56,909 bases of DNA. Origin: Planctomycetota bacterium. Lineage in GTDB: Bacteria; Planctomycetota; SZUA-567. The notes under the pieces are model-generated. The model was not told the DNA's origin and did not search any database. It saw only the letters and a program-made list of their open reading frames with translations. The position numbers and the translations under genes are program-made. Shown here piece by piece: positions 18,293-26,005 of the stretch (positions are counted from its first letter, which is position 1; every line of letters begins with the position of its first letter). The stretch spans positions 1 to 56,909 of the forward strand of contig JAGUZQ010000128.1 in assembly GCA_020060765.1 (NCBI GenBank), read 5' to 3'.

Positions 18293-18316
18293 CGCGCAGA
18301 CGTGAACGTCTGCGCG
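18293..18316. repeat. Hairpin with GACGTGAACGTC core, copy 1
   Basis: An 11-base-pair near-perfect palindrome, CGCGCAGACGT facing ACGTCTGCGCG over a 2-base centre. Its 12-base core (18299-18310) occurs again in inverted orientation at 18666-18677, on the other side of the small membrane-protein gene. It lies between two minus-strand genes and might act as a terminator for the small gene, although no T run follows. Confidence 0.6.
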
Positions 18317-18346
18317 GCAAAGCCGACCGGATTACAGCCGCCAACA

Positions 18347-18610
18347 TCATATTAAACTGTTTATTGTAGTGCCCCCTCCCAACAGTAAACCGACCACAAG
18401 GAGAATCAACGGCACCTTGGTTCCTGGCCAACGCAACCCCCCGTAGATCAATCCGCCCAAAACGGGCACGATCAGAACGACGAGACCCCACCACCATTGG
18501 CCATCCTTAAACCCCATGATTACAAGCCAGATCCAGCCGATCAGAAAGAGAAGACCGCCTGCGCCGCCACCAATATGCACTATCTGTCCGAGCGTCAACA
18601 TACTATCCAT
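18347..18610 (-). CDS. Small membrane protein, function unknown
   Basis: An 87-residue hydrophobic protein with about three membrane helices (near 12-33, 40-58 and 65-82), separated by short glycine- and tryptophan-rich loops (KDGQWWWG). It has no recognised catalytic motif. A strong AGGAGG lies 5 bases before ATG 18610, which supports expression. Inverted copies of a 12-base palindrome core flank the gene on both sides, at 18299 and 18666. I do not recognise a function. Confidence 0.65.
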   Translation of the reverse strand: MDSMLTLGQIVHIGGGAGGLLFLIGWIWLVIMGFKDGQWWWGLVVLIVPVLGGLIYGGLRWPGTKVPLILLVVGLLLGGGTTINSLI

Positions 18611-18665
18611 GTATCCTCCTCACGATCCATGCCGCAGCCGTTCCTCTTTTTACTTGCGCACGCAG

Positions 18666-18677
18666 GACGTTCACGTC
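18666..18677. repeat. GACGTGAACGTC core, copy 2, inverted
   Basis: GACGTTCACGTC, the exact reverse complement of the core at 18299-18310, in a weaker imperfect hairpin (CGCAGGACGT..ACGTCAGCG). The pair brackets the 87-residue membrane-protein gene and may be a mobile or regulatory repeat. Confidence 0.5.
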
Positions 18678-18761
18678 AGCGCCACCCGGCAAGTCTTTCA
18701 TTTCACATTTAACTGACCGGTTATTTTAATCTTGCCGCCAGGTTGCGCAACCGGAACCATC

Positions 18762-19532
18762 TCACTTTGCCGGGGTTTTCACATTGTCGTTTTTTTCACG
18801 GGAGTCAGCAGGCGTGACTGGCGGCTGTTCCGTTTCGCGCACGGGTTCGGTTTCGGCCAGAGTATCCAGCAGGTCGTCGGTGGGGTAACGTTTTTTATTC
18901 GCGGCGATATCGGGCATGATGTGCGGCTGCGCGACAAGTTTCAGACCACTTTCAGCAATCGGCGGAGTCACTGTATCTATCTGTATCGCCTCGTTTCCAC
19001 TGGCGCTTTTGGCTTTCGCCTGCAGGCCGATGGATTCGCGGAATTCGTCAATTTCCGCGCGGATGAAATCGATTAAACTACGCTTCCAGAACGCTCCCAG
19101 CCAGCCGCTGACCGCGCAAACCGTCCCCCCGCCGAAAGATAGGGCAACGATAATAGTAACTTCCGTATCTACCCAGGGATAGATACCGGAAATGTCGCCC
19201 AGACAATATAAACCACCTTCAATCAAGGCGATATAACAAAAAGCCGCTCCCGAGCGCCAGAACGAATAATGCGGATACAGATGTCCCGAAAACGCCGATC
19301 CCAACGCAAAACAACCTAACATCCCAAAGAAACTTCCAAATCCAGTACTATTTAGAGACAAAAGCACGGGCAGCAATACAGTTGCCCCGGCCAAACTGGA
19401 AAACAACCACAAAACGATAAACTGCGCCAAACCAGCCAGAAGTACGCCCTGCAGCCATTGGCGCGGCTTCTTCGGAGTGCCTTCGATGGCAGCCCCATCA
19501 ATGCGTTTTGCTCTGGAAAAAACGTCGCTCAT
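18762..19532 (-). CDS. Membrane protein with long polar C-terminal tail, function unknown
   Basis: A 256-residue protein. The N-terminal half has about four to five membrane helices between residues 26 and 155; the C-terminal 90 residues are charged and proline-rich, ending in REKNDNVKTPAK, and are probably cytoplasmic and disordered. I do not recognise a family. A TATAAT-like -10 box lies about 55 bases upstream. It is the first gene after csrA's terminus on the same strand, with a 340-base gap, so it has its own promoter. Confidence 0.68.
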   Translation of the reverse strand: MSDVFSRAKRIDGAAIEGTPKKPRQWLQGVLLAGLAQFIVLWLFSSLAGATVLLPVLLSLNSTGFGSFFGMLGCFALGSAFSGHLYPHYSFWRSGAAFCYIALIEGGLYCLGDISGIYPWVDTEVTIIVALSFGGGTVCAVSGWLGAFWKRSLIDFIRAEIDEFRESIGLQAKAKSASGNEAIQIDTVTPPIAESGLKLVAQPHIMPDIAANKKRYPTDDLLDTLAETEPVRETEQPPVTPADSREKNDNVKTPAK

Positions 19533-19586
19533 AACGCACCACTAATAAAATTTAACACATATGGTTAAAACCACTCGACATATTAC

Positions 19587-19592
19587 ATTATA
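19587..19592 (-). promoter_or_regulatory. -10 box for the 18762-19532 gene
   Basis: TATAAT on the minus strand, 54 bases before the start codon, in an AT-rich stretch. A TTGCAA lies 19 bases further upstream, too far for an ideal -35 box. Only the -10 element is convincing. Confidence 0.4.
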
Positions 19593-19872
19593 CTATGTCT
19601 TAACGTTATTATTGCAAGAAAAATGACTAAATTATTCGAACTTGGAGGCGGGATTTTCAGAAACAGCAAGCTGGCGCCAACTTATAACCGCGATTCGACT
19701 TAGCGCCAAGAATAGCGTAGCTGATGTTTTCACATGGATATAGAGGTCGAAGTGAAAGTTTCGCTGATATATGAGATGCAGGGGACGCCGTTTCCCTGCG
19801 CGATACTACCGACTGCTTTCGTCTCGACACAAGAATGCCATGTCGTCTGATTATCCGGGATTAAAGCGGCGG
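19593..19872. other. Non-coding stretch downstream of csrA
   Basis: About 280 bases between the end of csrA and the promoter of the next minus-strand gene. No coding frame with a ribosome binding site, no clear terminator hairpin and no tRNA fold were seen. As it is the 3' flank of csrA, a small RNA is possible but nothing in the sequence shows one. Confidence 0.4.
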
Positions 19873-20133
19873 TTATTTCTTGTCTTCCTGCTTTTTTCCC
19901 TTGAGCAGCGCGGCAATGCCGCCCAGAGCTGCGGGGTTGGGCACGGCGTGCTGCTGCGCGGCGGCGATATTTTCCCGCTGGATAGCCTCGTAGATTTCCT
20001 TGCGGTGGACGGTAACGTTTCGGGGTGCGCTGATTCCCACCCGGACGGTGTCACCCTTGATGTCGACGATGGTGATCTCGACATCGTCGCCGATCATGAT
20101 GGTCTCATCCTTTCGGCGACTAAGCACCAGCAT
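19873..20133 (-). CDS. csrA: Carbon storage regulator CsrA
   Basis: An 86-residue RNA-binding translational regulator that binds GGA motifs at ribosome binding sites. The N terminus [34 protein letters not shown] is the classical fold, with the RNA-contact residues Arg/Lys of SRRK and the VRVGI(S)AP..V.VHR segment. The tail of about 25 residues (ending KGKKQEDKK) is longer than in E. coli CsrA (61 residues), as in many bacteria that also have FliW. Its start overlaps the fliW end by 14 bases, so the two proteins are translationally linked. Confidence 0.96.
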   Translation of the reverse strand: MLVLSRRKDETIMIGDDVEITIVDIKGDTVRVGISAPRNVTVHRKEIYEAIQRENIAAAQQHAVPNPAALGGIAALLKGKKQEDKK

Positions 20134-20593
20134 TTTTGCGCTCCTCTTCCTGCGAGGGTGAGGACTGCGACCTGCTGAAAATCCGATAACGGGTAGTGTA
20201 GTTGGGATTGACCAGAACGAGCTGCATTCCCAGCCTGCTGGCCGCGTTCATCACGATCGGCCCCAGCAGATTGGCGGTGGCTTCCTGCGGATCTTCCGGA
20301 ATCACCAGAATCAGGCAGACCACGGCGTCCTGCGCCTGTTCCAGTTGCAGCGATTTTCTTTCTTTGTCGCCCATGATAAGCTGGTAGTCGTGAACGATCA
20401 GGTTGGCCTCGCAGATGACGAAAGCCAGTTCTGGCCGGTCGCACGACTGAAGCCATTTAAAGATGCCTTCCTCGCCGCAATCGAAGATCACGAAACGCTT
20501 GGCGTCCTCAAAGCCGATCACCCCCTGCTCGAAGGTGATGACAGTTTCGTCAGGGACTTCAATCTCGCCGAAGCGGCTGGTATTTACCTTCAT
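20120..20593 (-). CDS. fliW: Flagellar assembly factor FliW, CsrA antagonist
   Basis: A 157-residue protein of the FliW family, which binds CsrA and releases it when flagellin appears. Visible features are the N-terminal [32 protein letters not shown] type start (first 20 residues are the classical strand pattern), the middle LAFVICEAN region and a [10 protein letters not shown] end as in the family. The gene order fliW-csrA with a 14-base overlap is the standard partner-switch arrangement. No flagellin or other flagellar gene lies in the window. Confidence 0.95.
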   Translation of the reverse strand: MKVNTSRFGEIEVPDETVITFEQGVIGFEDAKRFVIFDCGEEGIFKWLQSCDRPELAFVICEANLIVHDYQLIMGDKERKSLQLEQAQDAVVCLILVIPEDPQEATANLLGPIVMNAASRLGMQLVLVNPNYTTRYRIFSRSQSSPSQEEERKNAGA

Positions 20594-20646
20594 TCGCGCC
20601 AGACTCCCACACTCGACACAAGCAACGTTCGCAAAAGACCTATATT

Positions 20647-20652
20647 ATTATA
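20647..20652 (-). promoter_or_regulatory. -10 box for fliW-csrA
   Basis: TATAAT on the minus strand, 54 bases before the fliW start. No good -35 hexamer stands 16-18 bases upstream, so the promoter may need an activator or an alternative sigma factor. Confidence 0.45.
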
Positions 20653-20696
20653 TCGGTCTCACCGGACGCGGACTTGAGCATCTTTCCCGATTTGGC

Positions 20697-20732
20697 TAGG
20701 GGGCGTTTACAATTAATTGTAAACGCCCCCTA
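20697..20732. repeat. Perfect 36-base palindrome
   Basis: Left arm TAGGGGGCGTTTACAATT is followed directly by its exact reverse complement, with no spacer. It lies 31 bases past the stop codon of the giant TPR gene and about 45 bases upstream of the fliW -10 box. No T run follows on either strand, so it is not a standard intrinsic terminator. In RNA it would make an 16-17 pair stem with a tight loop. It could be a transcript-end stabiliser, a terminator of unusual type or a binding site. Confidence 0.9.
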
Positions 20733-20762
20733 AAAACACGCAGTCGGAAACCGGCTTGATCA

Positions 20763-23700
20763 TCAGCCGTCTTTGCCAATCGTCCTGCCCCGCGTGAAGG
20801 CGGTGAAACGTCGACCGGGAACAGGCACGGCGTTGCGCAAGTTCGGTCGCTCATAGCCGGGAGGAAGATTCAGGCGCGCGCGCGCGGCCAGGTCTTCCTT
20901 TTTCAGTGAAGTGTAAATCTCTCCCAGCAACGACCACGCCCGCAGCTCGAACGTACCCTGCCACGACGGCAATCGCGCCAACAATTCCGGGCTGAGTCCC
21001 TTGGCCCAGTCGCGCGCCAGGGCGTCGCGGCAGATTTTTTCCGCTTCCTCCTCCTTGCCATTCAGATGCAAAACTTCCGCCAGGTCGACATGCCGGTACG
21101 GCTCCTCCGGGCGCAGTTCCACCGCCCGCGCCAGCAGCGTTTCCGCCCGATGCGGTTCGCCCTGCTCGGCGAAAGACACCGCTACGCGTCGGCAGTTGTC
21201 GGCGTCGCGGGGAGACAGTTCCACCAGCATGGAAAGTGCGCGCGTAGCGCCTTCCGGATCGTTCAACAAGCGGCAGATTTCCCCCATTTTTTCATAAGCT
21301 TCCGCGTCGCGGGGAAAACTCTGCGCCCACTCGCGGCAATACGCCAGCGCGGCGTTCGGCTCCTTCGCCTTGAGAGCAGCATCGATCAGGAGTCTGGCGG
21401 TGGACAATTCCGGTGAGATGGCGTACGCCTGCTTGAATGCGTCGAAAGCCTCGGTATAGTCCGCGAGGCTATCCAGAAAAGAGGCGTGCAGCAACCGCAG
21501 GTCGGCATTTTCAGGTTCCGCCCCGGCGGCGGCGGCAACAACGGCCAACAGCTTTTCCCGGTCTTCAGGTTTGGTCAGAGCAGAGGTCAAATTATTCGTC
21601 CAGTTGCGAACCGTGTCGATTCTGCCGTTACGCCGCAGCGCTTCAAGTATATATTTGGCCGCGCCTTCCGGTTTTCCCTGCAACGCGCAGAAGCGCGCAA
21701 GAGTCACATTTGCATTGTGCAACCAGTAATCGTCCTTGTTTTCCGCCAAAGCGGACATGGCACCGGTTTCCTCACAGTAGAGCGAAACCGACTTCAGGAG
21801 AAATTCCTCACCCGCCGCGAAAGCGGTTTGATCGCTTCCGTTAGCCAGGCAGCAATTGCCCGCGTTTTCGTAATCCTGATAGGTCGCGCTTTTTTCCGCC
21901 AGTGCACGCAGAACCTCCGCGCCGCCCGCACCGTCGCCGTTTCGCAAAAGCATCATGGCAAGATTCATATCCACCTGTTTTACGCCTTTCGCCTGAGCCT
22001 GCATCAGTCTGGCATAAGCGAGAGCCTTGTCATACGCACCTTGGGATATGGCAAGATAATAGCATTTATCCGCCAGCAGGAAATTCTCCTCGCCGAGAGC
22101 GACTGACAACTGCTTGAGTTTTTCCAGCGCCAGTTGCAGGGTAACTCCCTCCAGTTTTTTGTCGCTGCCCATCGACAGCAGCTTCTGGTAAACTGTTGCG
22201 ATTTGCGCATACTCGCAGCCCCCCAGATTCCGCGCCTGAGCGATATCCGCCGCACTGTCGAGGGCGGAAAACAGTTCCTCGACCTTGAAGTCATCACGCT
22301 TGCCAGCTTGTGCGAGACGCACAAAATGATTGGCCAAGGCCAGTCGCGCGCCGAATTTGTCGGGGGAAGTTCCCGGGGAATTCCGGTACGCCGCAGTCAC
22401 CTGTTCCAGCACGCCCAGCGCCTGCGCGGTGCCGACGTCGGTCAGCGGTGACGCGCAATCGCGGGGATGTTTCTCCATCACAGCAAGTTCGCGCTGTACC
22501 AATTCCTCAAACCGTGTTCCCCCCGCTTTACGGAATTCCGTCGAACCCGCTCGCGCCTCGGTCGCGGCTAGTTCAATAATGGCATGCTCCCATCCTGCGG
22601 TGGATTGAAATTCCGGAGATTGCTCGTGCAAATCGCGTCGCGGAGAATATGGCACTTCGTCTGCCGCTCCGTTTTTCGCATAAGCCAAGCCGGAAAACAG
22701 CAGATCGGCGGCTTGGTCGGGGTTGCCGTGTTGCAAGTAAAGAGCAGCCAATTGCCGGTATTCGTTCAGAACGGGAGCATTGCCCAACGCGAGCTTGTAA
22801 TCTCTCATCCCCTCCATGAGCTTTATCACGTCGCCGATTCTGCCGCGCTGTTGGGCGCGTTCCAGCAGTTGCCGCAACTCCCAGGCGTTGCCAACGGCTG
22901 CGCTTCCGCTGCGATATTTAAGCAGAAGATCGGCGATGGTTTCTTCAGCCAGTTTTTCGTCAACCCGGTCCCACGCCAGCCGCAAGGCCAGCAAAGCGGT
23001 CGTCTCGTCCAGCGGGATGTTCCGCTGGCGTTTCTCCAGCACGCGGGTGAAAATTTCCTGATGCAGAAAATCGAGATTATCGGAACGCTCCGCCAGATCG
23101 AGAAGCTGCTCGGGAGTGGCGGGGCGGCGGCCGGCCGCGAGGGCGTCGAGATAGATCGACAAAGACTGACGGTTCTTTCCCGCCAGTTCGAACGCCTGTG
23201 CCATAGTCTGCTCGTAGTCGTCGCCGCGGCCGGAGATTTCGGCGGCGCGGGCGAGCTGTTCGACCGCATCGGCATACCGCTTCTGCAGCATATCTTCTCG
23301 CGCGAGAATCTCGATTATCGCCGGGTCGTCAGGCGCGATCAGTTTCGCCGCGTCGAGGAATTCCGCACCTTTGTCCTTCTGACCCAGCAACCGGCAAGTG
23401 AGGTAAATATTCACCGCAGCCTGATAGTCCTCCGGATTCTTTTCAAAGACTTTCTGCCAGCGCTCCACCTGCCGGAGCAAGTTGTCGCGCGCCTGCGTAT
23501 CGGCGCGGCTGCGGGAATTGGCAAGTCTTATAGACTGCTGTAGCGCCGCCTTTTCCCGCTGGTAGACTTTGGCGTCATGCCCCCACGCCAGCATCTGCTC
23601 GACTACCGCCAGCGCGGCCTCGGCGTTGCCCTGGTGCTTATGGAAAGTAATCAGCATATCGCCCCAAACCTCTTTTTCGCTTCCTTCGCTCCGGCGCACG

Positions 23701-25970
23701 CCCTCTTCCAGCTTTTCCTTAGCCTTGGAGGAAAGGTCAGCTTTGGCGACGTAATTCAAAAACCTATAATCAAGCCCATACAGGGAATGCCTATTAGCTG
23801 CTGGTGGGGAAGAGCTCTTGAGCATGTCCTGGGGGGCTATGTCGAGATAGGACAGATATTCAGAATCAGCCAGAGCTTTTTCCCCACACCCGGCGAGAAA
23901 TTCTCCACCGGCCAGACGCAGAAAAGAATCGTCTCCTTCCGTGCATAATGCGTGCAGAAAAGATACCCCCCCCTTCAGGTCGCCTGCGCGGCGTTGAATT
24001 TCCGCCAGGTTGCGCCAGAGACTGGAGACATTCTGCACAAGGTTCAGGTTTGGATATTTGGCATGATACTCGCTCCAAAAGGCGATTGCCGCAGACTGCG
24101 CCTGGTCACGTCCGGTGGCGGTGCGCAGTTCTTTGCCGACGCGGTTACCTTGCAAGATATAATTTGCCGTCAACGCCAACGCCTGTACGAAATCCCACTT
24201 GTTATTATCGTTGGAGACGGCTTCAATCTCGCGCGCCAGTTGCAAAGCATCGACAACCTTGCCTTCGCCCGCCATTTGTTCGATAATGATCTGATATGCC
24301 CGTTGCCGCTCCCAGCGTTCTTTCGCGAAGTTCACCAGCCCTCGTGCACGGGTAATTTTTTCCTCATAGTTGCGGGCAAGCTGTACCAGCATCCGCATAA
24401 GCGATTCACGCTCGTGGAATTGGAATTCGGAATCACTCATCGCCTGGGTGAAAAATGCGGCAGCCTTGTCCTTCATCTCCAGCGAATTGAAAAATATTCC
24501 CGCGCCCCAACTGTAAACACCCCCCTTTTCCGCCACCTTGTCGGCGATCATCATCGCACGGGGCAGGCCGAAATATTCCCTGGCCAGATTCAGATGATTA
24601 TTGATTTGGTTCTGGCCGTGGTCATATTGGAAAACGCCACTCATCAGCTTTTCGAATTGCGCAAAGTCGCCGCATTTGCCGCAGAGGGAGAGGATTTTTT
24701 CATACCGAGGCATTACATCGCCGGGATGATAACCCTCCTGTTTCTCCTCAAGATCCAGCCACTTGCAATACTCATCCAAGCTTTTGCGGTATTCCCCGTT
24801 TTCCTCCCACGCCTCCGCCAGCAGCAGATGCGGCTGCGGTTCCTGCGGGAAAGCATCTACCAGTTTCGCGCGATAATCCAGCAGTTTTTCCCCGCCCCGC
24901 GCCTGTTCGAGATATTCCAATGCTTCGGATTTCACGCCGTAATCAAAACCACTGTCGGTTACTATCTTCTGCGCAGGTTTTTCAAACACGCGAGTCCACA
25001 CCTCAATCCGCCTGTCGGTGTAACCCGCCAACGCGTATGCCTTATCCAGCAGATAGAGCGCGTCCCTTTCCCCATCGCTCAGCCTTTCGGGTATTTTTTT
25101 ACCCGGCAGGACAGTGTTAAGCAAGGCAATCGCCTCGTCGAAATTGCCAATCAACAGCCGGTTGTGCGCCTGCCCCAAAAGCGCGGAGTTTTTCTGCTCG
25201 CCGTTCTCGGCGGATTTTTCCAATGCTTGCCACGCCTCAAGATCAGCGACAGCCAGTTTTTTCCGCCCCGCTTCCGGAACTTTCGCCAACGTCGCCTGCA
25301 GCTGCCGGGCGAGTTCGAATTTTTCCTCAATCGCTTTCGCCGCGTCGAACCAGCTTTTCCAGAACGCGACCGCTTCGCGATACCTGCCCTGCAGAAACAT
25401 CAGGTCGCTGGCGGCATTGGCGGCGGTGGTTCTGTCCGCTTTTTCCGTCAGTTTGGCGAAAGCCTGCCGCCAGATGTTTTCCGCCTTTTCCGGTTCGCCG
25501 GTCTTGCGGCACAGTTCCTGCAGCCTCTGCGCGGAATCCAGAATCTCCTTCGATTCATCCGCGCCTTCAAACAATGAACTCCACGCGCGCGCCGCTTCCT
25601 GCCACATGCCGCAACTGTCGAGCAATCGCGCTTCGGCTGCGCGGAACGCTTTCGCGTCGGGAGCCTTGTCGGCGGCGGTGCCATAGGCGATGGCAGCCTC
25701 ACGGTAACGTTTCCGCAAGGCGAGCAGTTGCCCCTTGCGGGCGTGGTAACCAGGCATTTCCGGGTCAAGCCTGATCGCCCTGTCAGCCGCCTCCAGTGCC
25801 GAGAAGGGACGCCCCGCTTCCTCAAAAAAGAACGAAAGCGAAAACATTTCAGAGGCGCTGGCGTCTTCCTGCTGGAGCTTCGCCGCAGCCGTCTCCAGCG
25901 TGTATTCCGCCGCGCACGCGAAACCTGTCAGAGTCAGGCAGATTACCAGCAAGGTACTTTTTATTCTCAT
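20763..25970 (-). CDS. Giant exported TPR-repeat protein
   Basis: A 1735-residue protein with a signal peptide (MRIKSTLLVICLTLTGFACA) from ATG 25970, preceded by GGAGAA; a longer frame to 26018 lacks one. Nearly all of the rest is helical repeats of TPR/SEL type, clearest at the N terminus (FFEEAGRPFSALEAADRAIR, DPEMPGYHARKGQLLALRKR) and C terminus (PRDAEAYEKMGEICRLLNDP, PEEPYRHVDLAEVLHLNGK). Such proteins are scaffolds for other proteins, here in the periplasm or on the surface. It lies 35 bases after the VIT/VWA gene and is surely co-transcribed with it. The function of the pair is unknown; a large periplasmic complex is inferred. Confidence 0.85.
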   Translation of the reverse strand: MRIKSTLLVICLTLTGFACAAEYTLETAAAKLQQEDASASEMFSLSFFFEEAGRPFSALEAADRAIRLDPEMPGYHARKGQLLALRKRYREAAIAYGTAADKAPDAKAFRAAEARLLDSCGMWQEAARAWSSLFEGADESKEILDSAQRLQELCRKTGEPEKAENIWRQAFAKLTEKADRTTAANAASDLMFLQGRYREAVAFWKSWFDAAKAIEEKFELARQLQATLAKVPEAGRKKLAVADLEAWQALEKSAENGEQKNSALLGQAHNRLLIGNFDEAIALLNTVLPGKKIPERLSDGERDALYLLDKAYALAGYTDRRIEVWTRVFEKPAQKIVTDSGFDYGVKSEALEYLEQARGGEKLLDYRAKLVDAFPQEPQPHLLLAEAWEENGEYRKSLDEYCKWLDLEEKQEGYHPGDVMPRYEKILSLCGKCGDFAQFEKLMSGVFQYDHGQNQINNHLNLAREYFGLPRAMMIADKVAEKGGVYSWGAGIFFNSLEMKDKAAAFFTQAMSDSEFQFHERESLMRMLVQLARNYEEKITRARGLVNFAKERWERQRAYQIIIEQMAGEGKVVDALQLAREIEAVSNDNNKWDFVQALALTANYILQGNRVGKELRTATGRDQAQSAAIAFWSEYHAKYPNLNLVQNVSSLWRNLAEIQRRAGDLKGGVSFLHALCTEGDDSFLRLAGGEFLAGCGEKALADSEYLSYLDIAPQDMLKSSSPPAANRHSLYGLDYRFLNYVAKADLSSKAKEKLEEGVRRSEGSEKEVWGDMLITFHKHQGNAEAALAVVEQMLAWGHDAKVYQREKAALQQSIRLANSRSRADTQARDNLLRQVERWQKVFEKNPEDYQAAVNIYLTCRLLGQKDKGAEFLDAAKLIAPDDPAIIEILAREDMLQKRYADAVEQLARAAEISGRGDDYEQTMAQAFELAGKNRQSLSIYLDALAAGRRPATPEQLLDLAERSDNLDFLHQEIFTRVLEKRQRNIPLDETTALLALRLAWDRVDEKLAEETIADLLLKYRSGSAAVGNAWELRQLLERAQQRGRIGDVIKLMEGMRDYKLALGNAPVLNEYRQLAALYLQHGNPDQAADLLFSGLAYAKNGAADEVPYSPRRDLHEQSPEFQSTAGWEHAIIELAATEARAGSTEFRKAGGTRFEELVQRELAVMEKHPRDCASPLTDVGTAQALGVLEQVTAAYRNSPGTSPDKFGARLALANHFVRLAQAGKRDDFKVEELFSALDSAADIAQARNLGGCEYAQIATVYQKLLSMGSDKKLEGVTLQLALEKLKQLSVALGEENFLLADKCYYLAISQGAYDKALAYARLMQAQAKGVKQVDMNLAMMLLRNGDGAGGAEVLRALAEKSATYQDYENAGNCCLANGSDQTAFAAGEEFLLKSVSLYCEETGAMSALAENKDDYWLHNANVTLARFCALQGKPEGAAKYILEALRRNGRIDTVRNWTNNLTSALTKPEDREKLLAVVAAAAGAEPENADLRLLHASFLDSLADYTEAFDAFKQAYAISPELSTARLLIDAALKAKEPNAALAYCREWAQSFPRDAEAYEKMGEICRLLNDPEGATRALSMLVELSPRDADNCRRVAVSFAEQGEPHRAETLLARAVELRPEEPYRHVDLAEVLHLNGKEEEAEKICRDALARDWAKGLSPELLARLPSWQGTFELRAWSLLGEIYTSLKKEDLAARARLNLPPGYERPNLRNAVPVPGRRFTAFTRGRTIGKDG

Positions 25971-26005
25971 CGTTTTCTCCAAATATTGTGACTGGCAAAA
26001 AGCCC

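Noticed and set aside
20697..20732. The 36-base palindrome as a standard rho-independent terminator
   Set aside because: No T run follows on either strand, and there is no proper loop. It is reported as a palindrome of unknown role instead.
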